Assembly: GCA_047601185.1 (NCBI GenBank)
Contig: JASGJS010000001.1
Location: 806,001 to 870,000 of the forward strand
Source of the DNA: JASGJS01 sp047601185
Lineage (GTDB): Bacteria; Pseudomonadota; Gammaproteobacteria; JAURND01
Direction of reading: 5' to 3'
Length of the DNA stretch: 64,000 bases
The notes beneath the pieces were generated by a model. That model saw nothing but the letters and a program-made list of their open reading frames with translations, searched no databases and was not told where the DNA came from. This document shows, piece after piece, positions 40,534 to 50,423 of the stretch (positions within the stretch are counted from its first letter, which is position 1; every line of letters starts with the position of its first letter). The translations under genes and the position numbers were made by a program.

Positions 40534-40650
40534 GCTCTTCCGGGATTGTGTAGTTCAGGTTGTTTTTGAAGGCAGAAAGCGCAACGAAGGGGAGCGTAGT
40601 GAGTCACTGCCGGAAAAAACAACTTGAACTACAGTAGCACCGGAAGAACC
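40534..40650. repeat. Long palindrome after rplA (family C-like, copy 3)
   Basis: The arms GTAGTTCAGGTTGTTTTT (40550-40567) and AAAAAACAACTTGAACTAC (40614-40632) are nearly perfect inverted repeats, extended outward by GGCTCTTCCGG and CCGGAAGAACC. The core contains AGAAAGCGCAACGAAGG and GTAGTGAG, in positions similar to AGAAAGCG..GTGAG in the tuf1 element. It separates rplKA from rplJL and may attenuate or be an RNase site. Confidence 0.7.
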
Positions 40651-40676
40651 TTTATGATTTCGCGGTTAGTGACTAA

Positions 40677-40789
40677 CCGTCGAAGACCGCAGGTACGAAA
40701 GTTTAAACATTTTATGGCCTGCGCAGACGGTGAATGCCTAGAATTATTGGGTATGCACCAGATATAAACGTTAACACGTGGGGAATTGG
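40677..40789 (+). promoter_or_regulatory. L10 autoregulatory leader of rplJL
   Basis: CCGTCGAAGACCGCAGG (40677-40693) pairs with CCTGCGCAGACGG (40718-40730), then GTGAATGCC. This matches the conserved bacterial rplJ leader to which the L10-L7/L12 complex binds to repress translation of its own operon. The rplJ start follows 59 bp later, with GGGGAATT near the ATG. Confidence 0.8.
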
Positions 40790-41317
40790 ATGGCACTTAA
40801 GCTTGAAGATAAACAGAAAATCGTGGCTGAAGTGGCTGAAGTGGCTGCAAAGTCAGATTTTGCTGTCGTAGCCAGTTATCGTGGCCTAACGGTAGCAAAA
40901 ATGACAGAACTGCGTACAAAAGCGCGTCAAGCAGGTGTGTATGTGCGTATTGTGCGAAACACCTTAGCGCGTCGTGCTTTGCAAGAAACGATGTTCGCTT
41001 GTTTGCAGGAATCTTTAGTCGGTCCACTGGTGCTGATGCTAACAGCGGCAGATCCTGGCGAAGTGGCTCGAGTCATTCGCGATTTTTCGAAAGAAAATGC
41101 TTTATTAGAAGTTAAAGCCTTGTCATTTGGAAATACCGTAATGGCCTCTAAAGAGTTAGAAGCAGTTGCGAATCTTCCATCTCGCAATCAGGCTATTGCA
41201 ATGTTGCTTGCTGTCTTGCAAACGCCTGTCACTCAGTTGGCCCGTACTTTGGCAGAACCTTATACACAAGTTGCACGTGCTGTTCAGGCTATTGCTGAAC
41301 AAAAACAAGCGGCTTAA
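40790..41317 (+). CDS. rplJ: 50S ribosomal protein L10
   Basis: L10 anchors the L7/L12 dimers to the ribosome and acts as translational repressor of this operon. The sequence has LKLEDKQKIVAEVAEVA at the N-terminus, ASYRGLTVAKMTELR near residue 30 and the C-terminal helix QLARTLAEPYTQVARAVQAI that binds L7/L12. The start at 40790 (MALKLED) is the family start; four upstream codons belong to the leader. It has 175 aa. Confidence 0.97.
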   Translation: MALKLEDKQKIVAEVAEVAAKSDFAVVASYRGLTVAKMTELRTKARQAGVYVRIVRNTLARRALQETMFACLQESLVGPLVLMLTAADPGEVARVIRDFSKENALLEVKALSFGNTVMASKELEAVANLPSRNQAIAMLLAVLQTPVTQLARTLAEPYTQVARAVQAIAEQKQAA

Positions 41318-41351
41318 TCCTTACAATATAAACTGATTTTAGGAGAACCTA

Positions 41352-41726
41352 ATGTCCTCTATTGAACAAGTTGTTGAATCTATTAAAAGCATGACCATTA
41401 AAGAAGTGGTAGATTTGGTCAAAGCGATTGAAAATGAGTTTGGTGTATCTGCTGCTGCTGTAGCTGCCGCACCTGCTGCTGCCGGTGGTGCCGCTGCGCC
41501 TGCCGCTGAAGAAAAGACCGAATTCGATATCGTAATGACCGACTTCGGGGCGAACAAAATTGAAGTCATTAAAGTGATTCGTGCAATCACCGGATTAGGA
41601 CTCAAAGAAGCCAAAGATATGGTTGAAGGTGTGCCCTCTACCGTTAAAGAAGGTGTTTCTAAAGCTGATGCTGATGATATCAAGAAGAAACTCACAGACG
41701 CTGGCGCTAAAGTTGATGTGAAATAA
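41352..41726 (+). CDS. rplL: 50S ribosomal protein L7/L12
   Basis: L7/L12 forms the flexible stalk that recruits translation GTPases. The N-terminal dimer domain (IEQVVESIKSMTIKEVVDLV), an Ala-rich hinge (residues about 35-55, low complexity) and the C-terminal domain EKTEFDIVMTDFGANKIEVI then GLGLKEAKDMVEGVP are all present. Length 124 aa. A terminator-like hairpin follows before rpoB. Confidence 0.98.
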   Translation: MSSIEQVVESIKSMTIKEVVDLVKAIENEFGVSAAAVAAAPAAAGGAAAPAAEEKTEFDIVMTDFGANKIEVIKVIRAITGLGLKEAKDMVEGVPSTVKEGVSKADADDIKKKLTDAGAKVDVK

Positions 41727-41732
41727 AACGTT

Positions 41733-41770
41733 CGCCGCATCGCGTTTTGCTATGCGGCGATGTTTTTTTT
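41733..41770 (+). terminator. Hairpin with T-run between rplL and rpoB
   Basis: CGCCGCAT (41733-41740) pairs with ATGCGGCG (41752-41759), followed by TGTTTTTTTTG. It is placed like the E. coli rplL-rpoB attenuator, which lets only part of transcription reach rpoBC. Confidence 0.85.
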
Positions 41771-41812
41771 GTGATTAATCGATCCTTTTTATCTTCACGG
41801 GTGAGGCAGTAG

Positions 41813-44800
41813 ATGGCTGACGCAATGAATCAATCGAGTCAAAAATTATCTAATACAGAAAGGAAACGTATTCGCAGAGGTTTTGGAAAAAGCCCAAACG
41901 CAATGCATCCTCCCTATTTACTAGAGTTACAACTTGATTCTTACAGGGATTTCTTGCAAGCCGAAATACCGCTTGAGCAAAGATCTGACTCGGGTTTGCA
42001 TGCAGCATTCAAGTCAGTTTTTCCGATTACCAGTTATTCGGGTAACGCCTCCTTAGAATATGTGAATTATTATTTAGGCGAGCCAGCTTTCGATGAAAAT
42101 GAATGCAAAGATCGTGGCATGACCTATGCGGCCTCCGTGCGCGTTAAACTGCGTTTGGTCTTATTAGAAAAAGAAGCCGGCAAAGAACAAATTGTTAAAG
42201 ACATTCGTGAGCAAGAAGTCTACATGGGTGAATTGCCCCTGATGACCAATACTGGCAGTTTTGTGATTAATGGCACAGAACGTGTTGTCGTTTCACAGCT
42301 ACATCGTTCGCCTGGGGTGTTTTTTGAACACGATAAAGGCAAAACGCATTCCTCAGGTAAATTGCTGTACTCTGCACGCATTATTCCTTATCGCGGCTCT
42401 TGGCTAGATTTCGAATTTGACCCTAAAGATACTCTGTATGTGCGTATTGATCGCAGACGTAAATTACCGGTGACGATATTGTTACGTGCATTAGGGTTTA
42501 CTACAGAAGAAATCCTAAGCATTTTTTATGAGATGAATACCTTTCATTTGGTCAAAGACGAAATTGTCTTGGATCTGGTTCCAGAACGGTTACGTGGCGA
42601 AATTGCTTTTGCCGATATTAAAAATGCCGAAGGCAAAGTGTTGGTCGAAAAAGATCGTCGTATTTCCATGCGACATATTCGTCAATTAGAAGCCGCTAAA
42701 ATTAAAGAATTAAAAGTTCCGGTTGAATTTGTCTTAGGTAAAATCATTGGCGAACCCATTATTAATACCGAAACTGGTGAAGTATTGGCAGAAGCAAACG
42801 CTGAAGTCACTGCAGACTTGTTAACCAATTTACATAAAGCCGGCATTACAGAATTTAAAACACTCTTTACCAATGATTTAGACCGTGGTGCTTATATTTC
42901 TGATACGCTCAAAACGGATACCACCAGTAATTCACTGGAAGCCTTGGTCGAAATTTATCGGATGATGCGCCCAGGTGAGCCACCGACCAAAGAAGCGGCT
43001 GAAAATTTATTCCAAAGTTTATTCTTTACTTTAGAGCGCTATGATTTGTCTGCGGTCGGTAGAATGAAATTCAATCGTCGAGTCGGACGTACTGAGTTAA
43101 TTGGCGCAGGCACTTTATCGAAAGAAGATATTATTGCGGTCATTAAAGTCATTATTGATATTCGCGACGGTCGAGGTGAAGTCGACGATATCGACCACTT
43201 AGGCAACCGACGCGTACGTTGTGTCGGGGAAATGACAGAAAACCAATTCAGAGTGGGATTGGTTCGCGTTGAACGCGCCGTCAAAGATCGATTAAGTTTG
43301 GCGGATGTCGAAAGTTTAATGCCACAAGATTTAATTAATGCCAAACCGATTTCTGCAACGATTAAAGAATTCTTTGGTTCTAGCCAATTATCGCAGTTCA
43401 TGGACCAAGATAACCCCTTATCTGAAATTACCCATAAGCGCAGAGTTTCTGCTTTAGGGCCGGGGGGTTTAACCCGTGAACGCGCCAGCTTTGAAGTGCG
43501 TGACGTGCATCCTACCCACTATGGTCGTGTTTGTCCAATCGAAACGCCAGAAGGGCCAAATATCGGTTTGATCAATTCTTTAGCGTTGTACGCGCGTACC
43601 AATAAATTTGGCTTTTTAGAAACGCCTTATCGTAAAGTGGTGGACGGCCGTTTAACGGGTGAAATCGATTATTTATCCGCCATTGATGAAGGATTGTATT
43701 ATATTGCTCAGGCCAATACCAAAACCGACAATCAAGGTCAATTGATCGGCGAGTTAGCTTCGTGTCGATTAAAAGGGGAATATACTTTTACAACGCCTGA
43801 CAAAGTCAATTATATGGACGTTTCTCCTTCCCAGATTGTGTCTGTCGCAGCGGCTTTAATCCCTTTTTTGGAACATGACGATGCGAACCGAGCTTTAATG
43901 GGTTCTAACATGCAACGTCAAGCAGTGCCTAACTTGCGTGCAGAAAAGCCATTAGTGGGTACCGGGATTGAGCGCGTAGTTGCCAGCGATTCTGGAGTCA
44001 CCATTATTGCCAAGCGTAAAGGGATTGTCGATTTCGTTGATGCCAGTCGAATCGTGGTCAGAGTCGATGATGCTGAAAAAAATACCCATGAATCGGGTGT
44101 TGATATTTACAGTTTAACTAAGTTTACCCGTTCCAACAAAAATACCTGTATCAACCAAAGACCATTAGTCGAAGTGGGTGAGCGCGTGGAAAGAGGCGAT
44201 GTGCTAGCCGATGGTCCTTCCACTGATTTGGGAGAATTAGCGCTAGGGCAAAACTTGTTAGTCGCTTTCATGCCGTGGAATGGTTATAACTTTGAAGATT
44301 CGATTTTAATTTCTGAAAAGTTAGTGCAAGAAGACTGTTTCACTACCATCCACATACAAGAATTAACCTGCGTTGCGCGCGACACGCGTTTAGGGGCCGA
44401 AGATATCACTTCTGATATTCCCAATGTCAGTGAAGCGGCCTTAAGCAAGTTGGATAAATGCGGTATTGTCTATATCGGTGCAGAAGTGGCAATGGGCGAT
44501 ATCCTGGTCGGAAAAGTCACCCCTAAAGGTGAAACACAACTTACGCCGGAAGAAAAATTACTCAGAGCGATTTTTGGTGAAAAAGCTTCCGACGTCAAAG
44601 ATACCTCATTACGTGTTCCACCAGGTTCTAACGGAACTGTGATCGATGTCCAAGTCTTTACCCGTGATGGCATCAAAAAAGATGCACGTGCGTTAGAAAT
44701 TGAAAAAGCGCATTTAGATAAAATTCGTAAAGATTTACACGATGAACTGCGGATTCGTGAACAAGCGCTGTACCAACGCGTTGAACAGTTGTTGCTAGAC

Positions 44801-45919
44801 AAAGTCGCGCAAAAAGGGCCAATGAGTCTAAAAGCCGGTCAAAAAATTAGTCAAACTTATTTACAAGAATTACCGCAGGAAAAATGGTTTGACATCAGCT
44901 TAAAAGATGAAGCCGAAGCGACGTTACTGGAATCTTTTTCAGCGCAATTAAAACAATTGCGTAAAGATCATGATATTCAGTTGGAAGCCAAACGCAAAAA
45001 ACTCATCCAAGGCGATGATCTGCAACCTGGTGTGATTAAAATTGTCAAAGTCTATTTGGCAGTTAAACGTAAAATTCAGCCGGGTGATAAAATGGCGGGC
45101 CGCCACGGCAATAAAGGGGTGGTTTCTACCATCGTTCCTGTTGAAGATATGCCATATCTGCCAGACGGCACCCCAGTTGACATCGTCCTCAATCCGTTGG
45201 GCGTCCCTTCTCGTATGAATGTGGGACAGGTTTTAGAATGTCATTTAGGTTGGGCTGCTAAAGGGTTAGGCAAAAAGATTGGTGACATGTTAGATCAGCA
45301 CCAAAAAACGGAAGAGTTACGAAAGTTCCTCAACACCATTTACAACAGTGGCACTGCTTCACCAGTGGATATCAATGGCTTTACGGAACTAGAACTGAAA
45401 GCCTTATCCCAGAATTTGCGTGGTGGCGTTCCGGTAGCAACCCCGGTATTTGATGGTGCAACAGAAGTTGAAATTAAGAAAATGCTGGCGTTAGCCGGGT
45501 TACCGGAAAGTGGGCAGGCCATTTTGCACGATGGTCGTACCGGTGAAGCTTTCGAGCGACCTGTGACTGTCGGCTATATGTATATGTTAAAGCTGAACCA
45601 CTTAGTAGACGATAAGATGCACGCCCGTTCTACCGGTTCTTATAGCTTAGTGACACAGCAACCCTTAGGCGGTAAGGCACAGTTCGGGGGCCAACGCTTT
45701 GGGGAAATGGAAGTTTGGGCATTAGAAGCCTACGGTGCTTCCTATACCTTACAAGAAATGCTCACGGTGAAATCAGATGATATCGGCGGCCGAACCAAGA
45801 TGTATAAGAGCATCGTCGAAGGCGATCATCGTATGGAAGCGGGTATGCCGGAATCCTTTAACGTGCTGGTGAAGGAAATCCGCTCGCTGGGTATCAATAT
45901 GGAATTGGAGAACGAATAA
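41813..45919 (+). CDS. rpoB: RNA polymerase beta subunit
   Basis: RpoB forms the catalytic core with RpoC. Length is 1368 aa (E. coli 1342). The rifampicin region reads GSSQLSQFMDQDNPLSEITH then KRRVSALGPGGL near residues 524-556, with wild-type residues at the common resistance positions. The C-terminal GRTGEAFERPVTVGYMYMLK and the final clamp segment are present. The start MADAMNQSSQKLSNTE follows GAGGCAG. It is separated from rpoC by a repeat B element, which is unusual because the two genes are normally adjacent. Confidence 0.99.
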   Translation: MADAMNQSSQKLSNTERKRIRRGFGKSPNAMHPPYLLELQLDSYRDFLQAEIPLEQRSDSGLHAAFKSVFPITSYSGNASLEYVNYYLGEPAFDENECKDRGMTYAASVRVKLRLVLLEKEAGKEQIVKDIREQEVYMGELPLMTNTGSFVINGTERVVVSQLHRSPGVFFEHDKGKTHSSGKLLYSARIIPYRGSWLDFEFDPKDTLYVRIDRRRKLPVTILLRALGFTTEEILSIFYEMNTFHLVKDEIVLDLVPERLRGEIAFADIKNAEGKVLVEKDRRISMRHIRQLEAAKIKELKVPVEFVLGKIIGEPIINTETGEVLAEANAEVTADLLTNLHKAGITEFKTLFTNDLDRGAYISDTLKTDTTSNSLEALVEIYRMMRPGEPPTKEAAENLFQSLFFTLERYDLSAVGRMKFNRRVGRTELIGAGTLSKEDIIAVIKVIIDIRDGRGEVDDIDHLGNRRVRCVGEMTENQFRVGLVRVERAVKDRLSLADVESLMPQDLINAKPISATIKEFFGSSQLSQFMDQDNPLSEITHKRRVSALGPGGLTRERASFEVRDVHPTHYGRVCPIETPEGPNIGLINSLALYARTNKFGFLETPYRKVVDGRLTGEIDYLSAIDEGLYYIAQANTKTDNQGQLIGELASCRLKGEYTFTTPDKVNYMDVSPSQIVSVAAALIPFLEHDDANRALMGSNMQRQAVPNLRAEKPLVGTGIERVVASDSGVTIIAKRKGIVDFVDASRIVVRVDDAEKNTHESGVDIYSLTKFTRSNKNTCINQRPLVEVGERVERGDVLADGPSTDLGELALGQNLLVAFMPWNGYNFEDSILISEKLVQEDCFTTIHIQELTCVARDTRLGAEDITSDIPNVSEAALSKLDKCGIVYIGAEVAMGDILVGKVTPKGETQLTPEEKLLRAIFGEKASDVKDTSLRVPPGSNGTVIDVQVFTRDGIKKDARALEIEKAHLDKIRKDLHDELRIREQALYQRVEQLLLDKVAQKGPMSLKAGQKISQTYLQELPQEKWFDISLKDEAEATLLESFSAQLKQLRKDHDIQLEAKRKKLIQGDDLQPGVIKIVKVYLAVKRKIQPGDKMAGRHGNKGVVSTIVPVEDMPYLPDGTPVDIVLNPLGVPSRMNVGQVLECHLGWAAKGLGKKIGDMLDQHQKTEELRKFLNTIYNSGTASPVDINGFTELELKALSQNLRGGVPVATPVFDGATEVEIKKMLALAGLPESGQAILHDGRTGEAFERPVTVGYMYMLKLNHLVDDKMHARSTGSYSLVTQQPLGGKAQFGGQRFGEMEVWALEAYGASYTLQEMLTVKSDDIGGRTKMYKSIVEGDHRMEAGMPESFNVLVKEIRSLGINMELENE

Positions 45920-45929
45920 GTACAAAAGC

Positions 45930-46097
45930 AGCGGGCAAGCTGCCCGCGCTCCCGAGTCTTGCGCCCTTCATGGCAAGCGCTTAGGGGATAGTTTACTGCC
46001 TTCTTAGCTTTAAAGGTTGAACGGAAAACTTCAATGTTTGACGTTACCCTAAAGTTAAAGAAGGCTCGAGCCTGGGAGCGCGGGCTGCTAGCCCGCT
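45930..46097. repeat. Repeat B, 168-bp copy inside the rpoBC operon
   Basis: The ends AGCGGGCAAGCTGCCCGC and GCGGGCTGCTAGCCCGCT are inverted, with GTCTTGCGCC and TTCATGGCAAG near the left end as in copies at 5588 and 36124. It lies 10 bp after rpoB and 39 bp before the rpoC start. Its hairpin ends must be tolerated by polymerases that transcribe into rpoC, unless rpoC has its own promoter. Confidence 0.88.
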
Positions 46098-46136
46098 AAA
46101 AATATATTTTACAGTTTTAACAACGGGAGAAAACCA

Positions 46137-49100
46137 TTGGCTGCATTGCAAGATCTCGTCAGTTTTATTCGAAAAGAGCATTCTGAAGAATTCGATGCGA
46201 TTAGAATCGGGCTCGCATCGCCTGAGCGGATTCGCTCCTGGTCCTTTGGGGAAGTTAAAAAGCCTGAAACGATCAACTACCGTACGTTTAAGCCAGAGCG
46301 TGACGGATTATTCTGCGCAAAGATTTTTGGACCGATTAAAGACTACGAATGTTTATGCGGCAAATATAAACGCCTCAAACATCGCGGCGTTATTTGTGAA
46401 AAATGCGGTGTTGAAGTCACACTGGCTAAAGTCAGACGTGATCGCATGGGGCACATCGAATTGGCTTGCCCTGTCGCCCATATTTGGTACTTAAAATCTC
46501 TACCTTCCCGTATTGGGTTATTACTCGACATCACCTTGCGCGATATCGAACGCATTCTCTATTTTGAAGCCTACGTGGTCGTCGAACCTGGCATGACGCC
46601 TTTAAAAGCCGGCCAATTACTCACCGAAGAAGCGTATCTAGATGCGGTCGAAGAATACGGCGATGAGTTTGAAGCCCTCATGGGTGCAGAAGCCGTACAA
46701 CGTCTATTACAAGCCATCGACCTCGAAAAAGAAGTGGCGGCGCTCAGAGAAGAAATCCCGAACACCAATTCCGAAACCCGCTTAAAGAAACTCACCAAGC
46801 GCTTAAAAGTGATGGAAGCCTTTTTGGCCTCTGGCAATAAACCAGAATGGATGATCATGACGGTATTGCCGGTGTTACCGCCCGATTTAAGACCGTTAGT
46901 GCCTTTAGATGGTGGTCGTTTCGCAACCTCCGATCTCAATGATTTATATCGTCGCGTTATTAACCGTAATAATCGGTTAAAACGGTTACTCGATTTAAAT
47001 GCCCCCGACATCATCGTTCGTAATGAAAAACGGATGTTGCAAGAAGCGGTGGATGCTTTATTAGATAACGGTCGTCGTGGTCGTGCGATTACTGGCGCCA
47101 ATCGTCGTCCCTTAAAGTCCCTTGCCGACATGATTAAAGGTAAGCAAGGACGTTTCCGCCAAAACTTACTTGGCAAGCGTGTCGACTATTCTGGGCGTTC
47201 TGTGATCGTGGTCGGTCCGACTTTACGACTCCATCAATGCGGCTTGCCTAAAAAAATGGCGTTGGAATTATTTAAACCCTATATCTTTAGCAAATTACAG
47301 CGTCGCGGCTTAGCCTCCACCATTAAAGCGGCTAAGCGTATGGTGGAATATGAAGTGCCGGAAGTGTGGGATATTTTAGAAGAAGTGATTCGCGAACATC
47401 CCGTGCTGCTCAACCGCGCACCTACCTTACACCGTCTCGGGATTCAGGCATTTGAACCCGTGTTAATTGAAGGGAAAGCGATTCAGTTGCATCCGTTAGT
47501 TTGTACCGCGTATAACGCCGACTTTGACGGTGACCAAATGGCTGTCCACGTGCCTTTAACCATCGAAGCACAAATGGAAGCCCGCGCCTTGATGATGGCC
47601 ACCAATAATATTTTATCTCCTGCGAACGGAGAACCGATTATTGGACCCACCCAAGACGTGGTATTGGGCTTATATTACATCACCCGCGATCGCGTCAATG
47701 CCAAAGGGGAAGGCATGTTATTTGCAGATGCCGCCGAAGTCCAACGTGCTTATGCGAATGGGGCGGTGGAATTACAGGCCAAGATCAAAGTGCGCCTCAA
47801 AGAAGTGCTTTTCAATGAAGCCAATGAGCGTCAAGAAGCGATTAAATTATTTGATACCACGGTAGGGCGCGCTTTATTATGGGAAATTATCCCTGAAGGT
47901 ATTCCTTTTGAGCTGGTCAATCAAGCCATGACCAAAAAAGCGATTTCCAAATTATTGAATATTTGTTATCGCAATTTGGGCTTAAAGGCTTCCGTGGTTT
48001 TTGCTGACCATCTGATGTATACCGGGTTCCGTTATGCCACCTTGTCTGGTATCTCCATCGGTATTGATGATTTAGTGGTACCTAAAAATAAAGATGCCAT
48101 CATCAGCAATGCGGAAGAAGAAGTTCGCGAAATTGAACAACAATTTGCATCAGGGTTAGTGACGCAAGGTGAGCGTTCCAATAAAGTCGTCGATATTTGG
48201 TCGCATACTAACGATCAAGTGGCTAAAGCCATGATGGAAACCTTATCCACGGAATTGGTGAAAGATGCAGACGGAAATGAGATACGGCAGCCCTCCTTTA
48301 ACTCGATTTACATGATGGCAGATTCAGGTGCGAGAGGTTCTGCAGCGCAGATTCGTCAATTGGCGGGGATGCGAGGTTTGATGACCCGACCTGACGGTAC
48401 CATTATGGAAACGCCGATCACCGCCAACTTCCGTGAAGGCTTAACCGTTTTACAATACTTTATTTCTACACACGGTGCACGTAAAGGGTTAGCTGATACC
48501 GCCTTGAAGACCGCCAACTCAGGTTACCTAACCCGCCGTTTAGTCGATGTTTCTCAAGACGTGGTCATCAGTGAAGACGATTGTGGTACCGAAGACGGCT
48601 TGATTATTTCCGCCCATATTGAAGGGGGAGATGTGGTAGAGCCCTTGCGCGATCGTGTGTTAGGTCGAGTCTTGGCAGAAGATGTGTATAATCCTGATAC
48701 CAATGAAATCGTCGTACCCAATAACACCTTGTTAGATGAGCGCATGGTAGCCTTATTAGATGAATGTAATGTCGACCGTGTCAGTGTCCGATCTGCCATT
48801 ACCTGTCAGTCACAATACGGCATTTGCGCAATGTGTTATGGTCGAGATTTAGCCCGAGGTCATCGGGTCAATATTGCTGAAGCGGTTGGTGTTATCGCGG
48901 CACAATCCATCGGTGAACCTGGCACTCAGCTCACCATGCGGACCTTCCACATCGGGGGTGCTGCGTCTAGAGCAGTGGTCGTCAGTAGTGTCCAAGTTAA
49001 ATCGAAGGGCCAGATTAAGTTACACAATATTAAGACCGTACGGCATGCCAATGGCCATTTAGTCGCCGTATCGCGCTCAGGCGAGTTAGCGGTGATCGAT

Positions 49101-50387
49101 TCCAGAGGCCGTGAAAGAGAGCGCTACAAAGTGCCTTATGGTGCGGTGTTAAATGTAGATGAAAGCTCTACGGTCGAAGCGGGTCAAGTGATTGCGCAAT
49201 GGGATCCTCATACCCATCCTATTATCACAGAAGTCGCCGGTTATATGCGCTTTAGCGATTTGATTGATGGCGTCACCATGAACCGTCAAACCGACGAAGT
49301 GACCGGATTAAGCAGCTTTATGGTTACCGGCTTGAAGCAGCGCGGTCTTGGTGGTAAAGACCTGCGTCCTATGGTCAAACTTGTTGATAAGGCTGGTGAA
49401 GATTTATGCTTGCATGGCACCAATTTACCCGCCCATTACTTCCTTCCTCATGGAGCTGTGGTGACGCTGGAAGATGGTGCAGAGGTGGGCGTTGGAGACG
49501 TTATTGCACGTATCCCCCAAGAGACCACTAAGACTCGCGATATTACCGGTGGTCTACCTCGAGTGGCCGACCTGTTTGAAGCGCGAAAACCCAAAGATGC
49601 CGCGATTTTGGCGGAAATATCCGGTATTGTCGCCTTTGGTAAAGAAACCAAAGACAAGCGTCGTTTAATCGTGACAGGCAATCAAGGCGAAGACGTCTCT
49701 GAAGTATTGATTCCTAAGTGGCGTCACGTGACTGTGTTCGAAGGCGAAAGCGTTGAAAAGGGTGAAGTGATCGCGGACGGCCCACCTGATCCGCACGACA
49801 TTTTGCGCTTATTAGGCACTCATGCGCTTGCAAACTACATGGTCGACGAAGTTCAAGAAGTCTACCGCTTGCAAGGGGTTAAAATTAACGACAAGCACAT
49901 TGAAATTATTGTGCGACAAATGTTGCGTAAGGTATTGATCACCCATCCGGGCGATACCACTTTGTTAAAAGGCGAGCAAGTCGAAAGAACGCAGTTTGTC
50001 CTTGAAAATAAACGGGTATTGGCGGAAAATGGCAGACCCGCTAGCTACGAGCCTGTGTTACTCGGTATTACCAAAGCTTCGTTAGCGACAGAATCATTCT
50101 TCTCCGCAGCCTCTTTCCAAGACACCACGCGGGTTTTAACCGAAGCCTCTGTCAGCGGTAAATGCGATGAATTGCGTGGCTTAAAGGAAAACGTGATTGT
50201 GGGACGGTTGATTCCTGCCGGAACGGGCTTTATTTACCATACTCAGCGTCGTCAAAAGCGTGTATCGGACCAAGGCTCAGGTAAAAATGCAGTAGAGGAT
50301 AACCTCAGTGCAGTGTCTAAAGCAGAGCAGGCTTTGAGCGAAGCGTTGAATTCGCCGAATGGGGATAATGGGTCTACAGAAAAATAA
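46137..50387 (+). CDS. rpoC: RNA polymerase beta' subunit
   Basis: RpoC carries the active site Mg. The catalytic NADFDGDQMAVH lies near residue 459. The N-terminal zinc finger is CLCGKYKRLKHRGVICEKCG near 70-90. The second zinc site appears near 885 (ITCQSQYGICAMCYGRDLA). Length is 1416 aa (E. coli 1407). There is no ATG in a suitable place: I take TTG at 46137, with GGGAGA 6 bp upstream; another TTG at 46146 is possible. Alignment to E. coli MKDLLKFLK supports a start in this interval. A C-terminal acidic tail ends GDNGSTEK. Confidence 0.98.
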   Translation: MAALQDLVSFIRKEHSEEFDAIRIGLASPERIRSWSFGEVKKPETINYRTFKPERDGLFCAKIFGPIKDYECLCGKYKRLKHRGVICEKCGVEVTLAKVRRDRMGHIELACPVAHIWYLKSLPSRIGLLLDITLRDIERILYFEAYVVVEPGMTPLKAGQLLTEEAYLDAVEEYGDEFEALMGAEAVQRLLQAIDLEKEVAALREEIPNTNSETRLKKLTKRLKVMEAFLASGNKPEWMIMTVLPVLPPDLRPLVPLDGGRFATSDLNDLYRRVINRNNRLKRLLDLNAPDIIVRNEKRMLQEAVDALLDNGRRGRAITGANRRPLKSLADMIKGKQGRFRQNLLGKRVDYSGRSVIVVGPTLRLHQCGLPKKMALELFKPYIFSKLQRRGLASTIKAAKRMVEYEVPEVWDILEEVIREHPVLLNRAPTLHRLGIQAFEPVLIEGKAIQLHPLVCTAYNADFDGDQMAVHVPLTIEAQMEARALMMATNNILSPANGEPIIGPTQDVVLGLYYITRDRVNAKGEGMLFADAAEVQRAYANGAVELQAKIKVRLKEVLFNEANERQEAIKLFDTTVGRALLWEIIPEGIPFELVNQAMTKKAISKLLNICYRNLGLKASVVFADHLMYTGFRYATLSGISIGIDDLVVPKNKDAIISNAEEEVREIEQQFASGLVTQGERSNKVVDIWSHTNDQVAKAMMETLSTELVKDADGNEIRQPSFNSIYMMADSGARGSAAQIRQLAGMRGLMTRPDGTIMETPITANFREGLTVLQYFISTHGARKGLADTALKTANSGYLTRRLVDVSQDVVISEDDCGTEDGLIISAHIEGGDVVEPLRDRVLGRVLAEDVYNPDTNEIVVPNNTLLDERMVALLDECNVDRVSVRSAITCQSQYGICAMCYGRDLARGHRVNIAEAVGVIAAQSIGEPGTQLTMRTFHIGGAASRAVVVSSVQVKSKGQIKLHNIKTVRHANGHLVAVSRSGELAVIDSRGRERERYKVPYGAVLNVDESSTVEAGQVIAQWDPHTHPIITEVAGYMRFSDLIDGVTMNRQTDEVTGLSSFMVTGLKQRGLGGKDLRPMVKLVDKAGEDLCLHGTNLPAHYFLPHGAVVTLEDGAEVGVGDVIARIPQETTKTRDITGGLPRVADLFEARKPKDAAILAEISGIVAFGKETKDKRRLIVTGNQGEDVSEVLIPKWRHVTVFEGESVEKGEVIADGPPDPHDILRLLGTHALANYMVDEVQEVYRLQGVKINDKHIEIIVRQMLRKVLITHPGDTTLLKGEQVERTQFVLENKRVLAENGRPASYEPVLLGITKASLATESFFSAASFQDTTRVLTEASVSGKCDELRGLKENVIVGRLIPAGTGFIYHTQRRQKRVSDQGSGKNAVEDNLSAVSKAEQALSEALNSPNGDNGSTEK

Positions 50388-50423
50388 AAGTCACCATTCA
50401 CTGCCTAAGTAAGATTTGGCACA

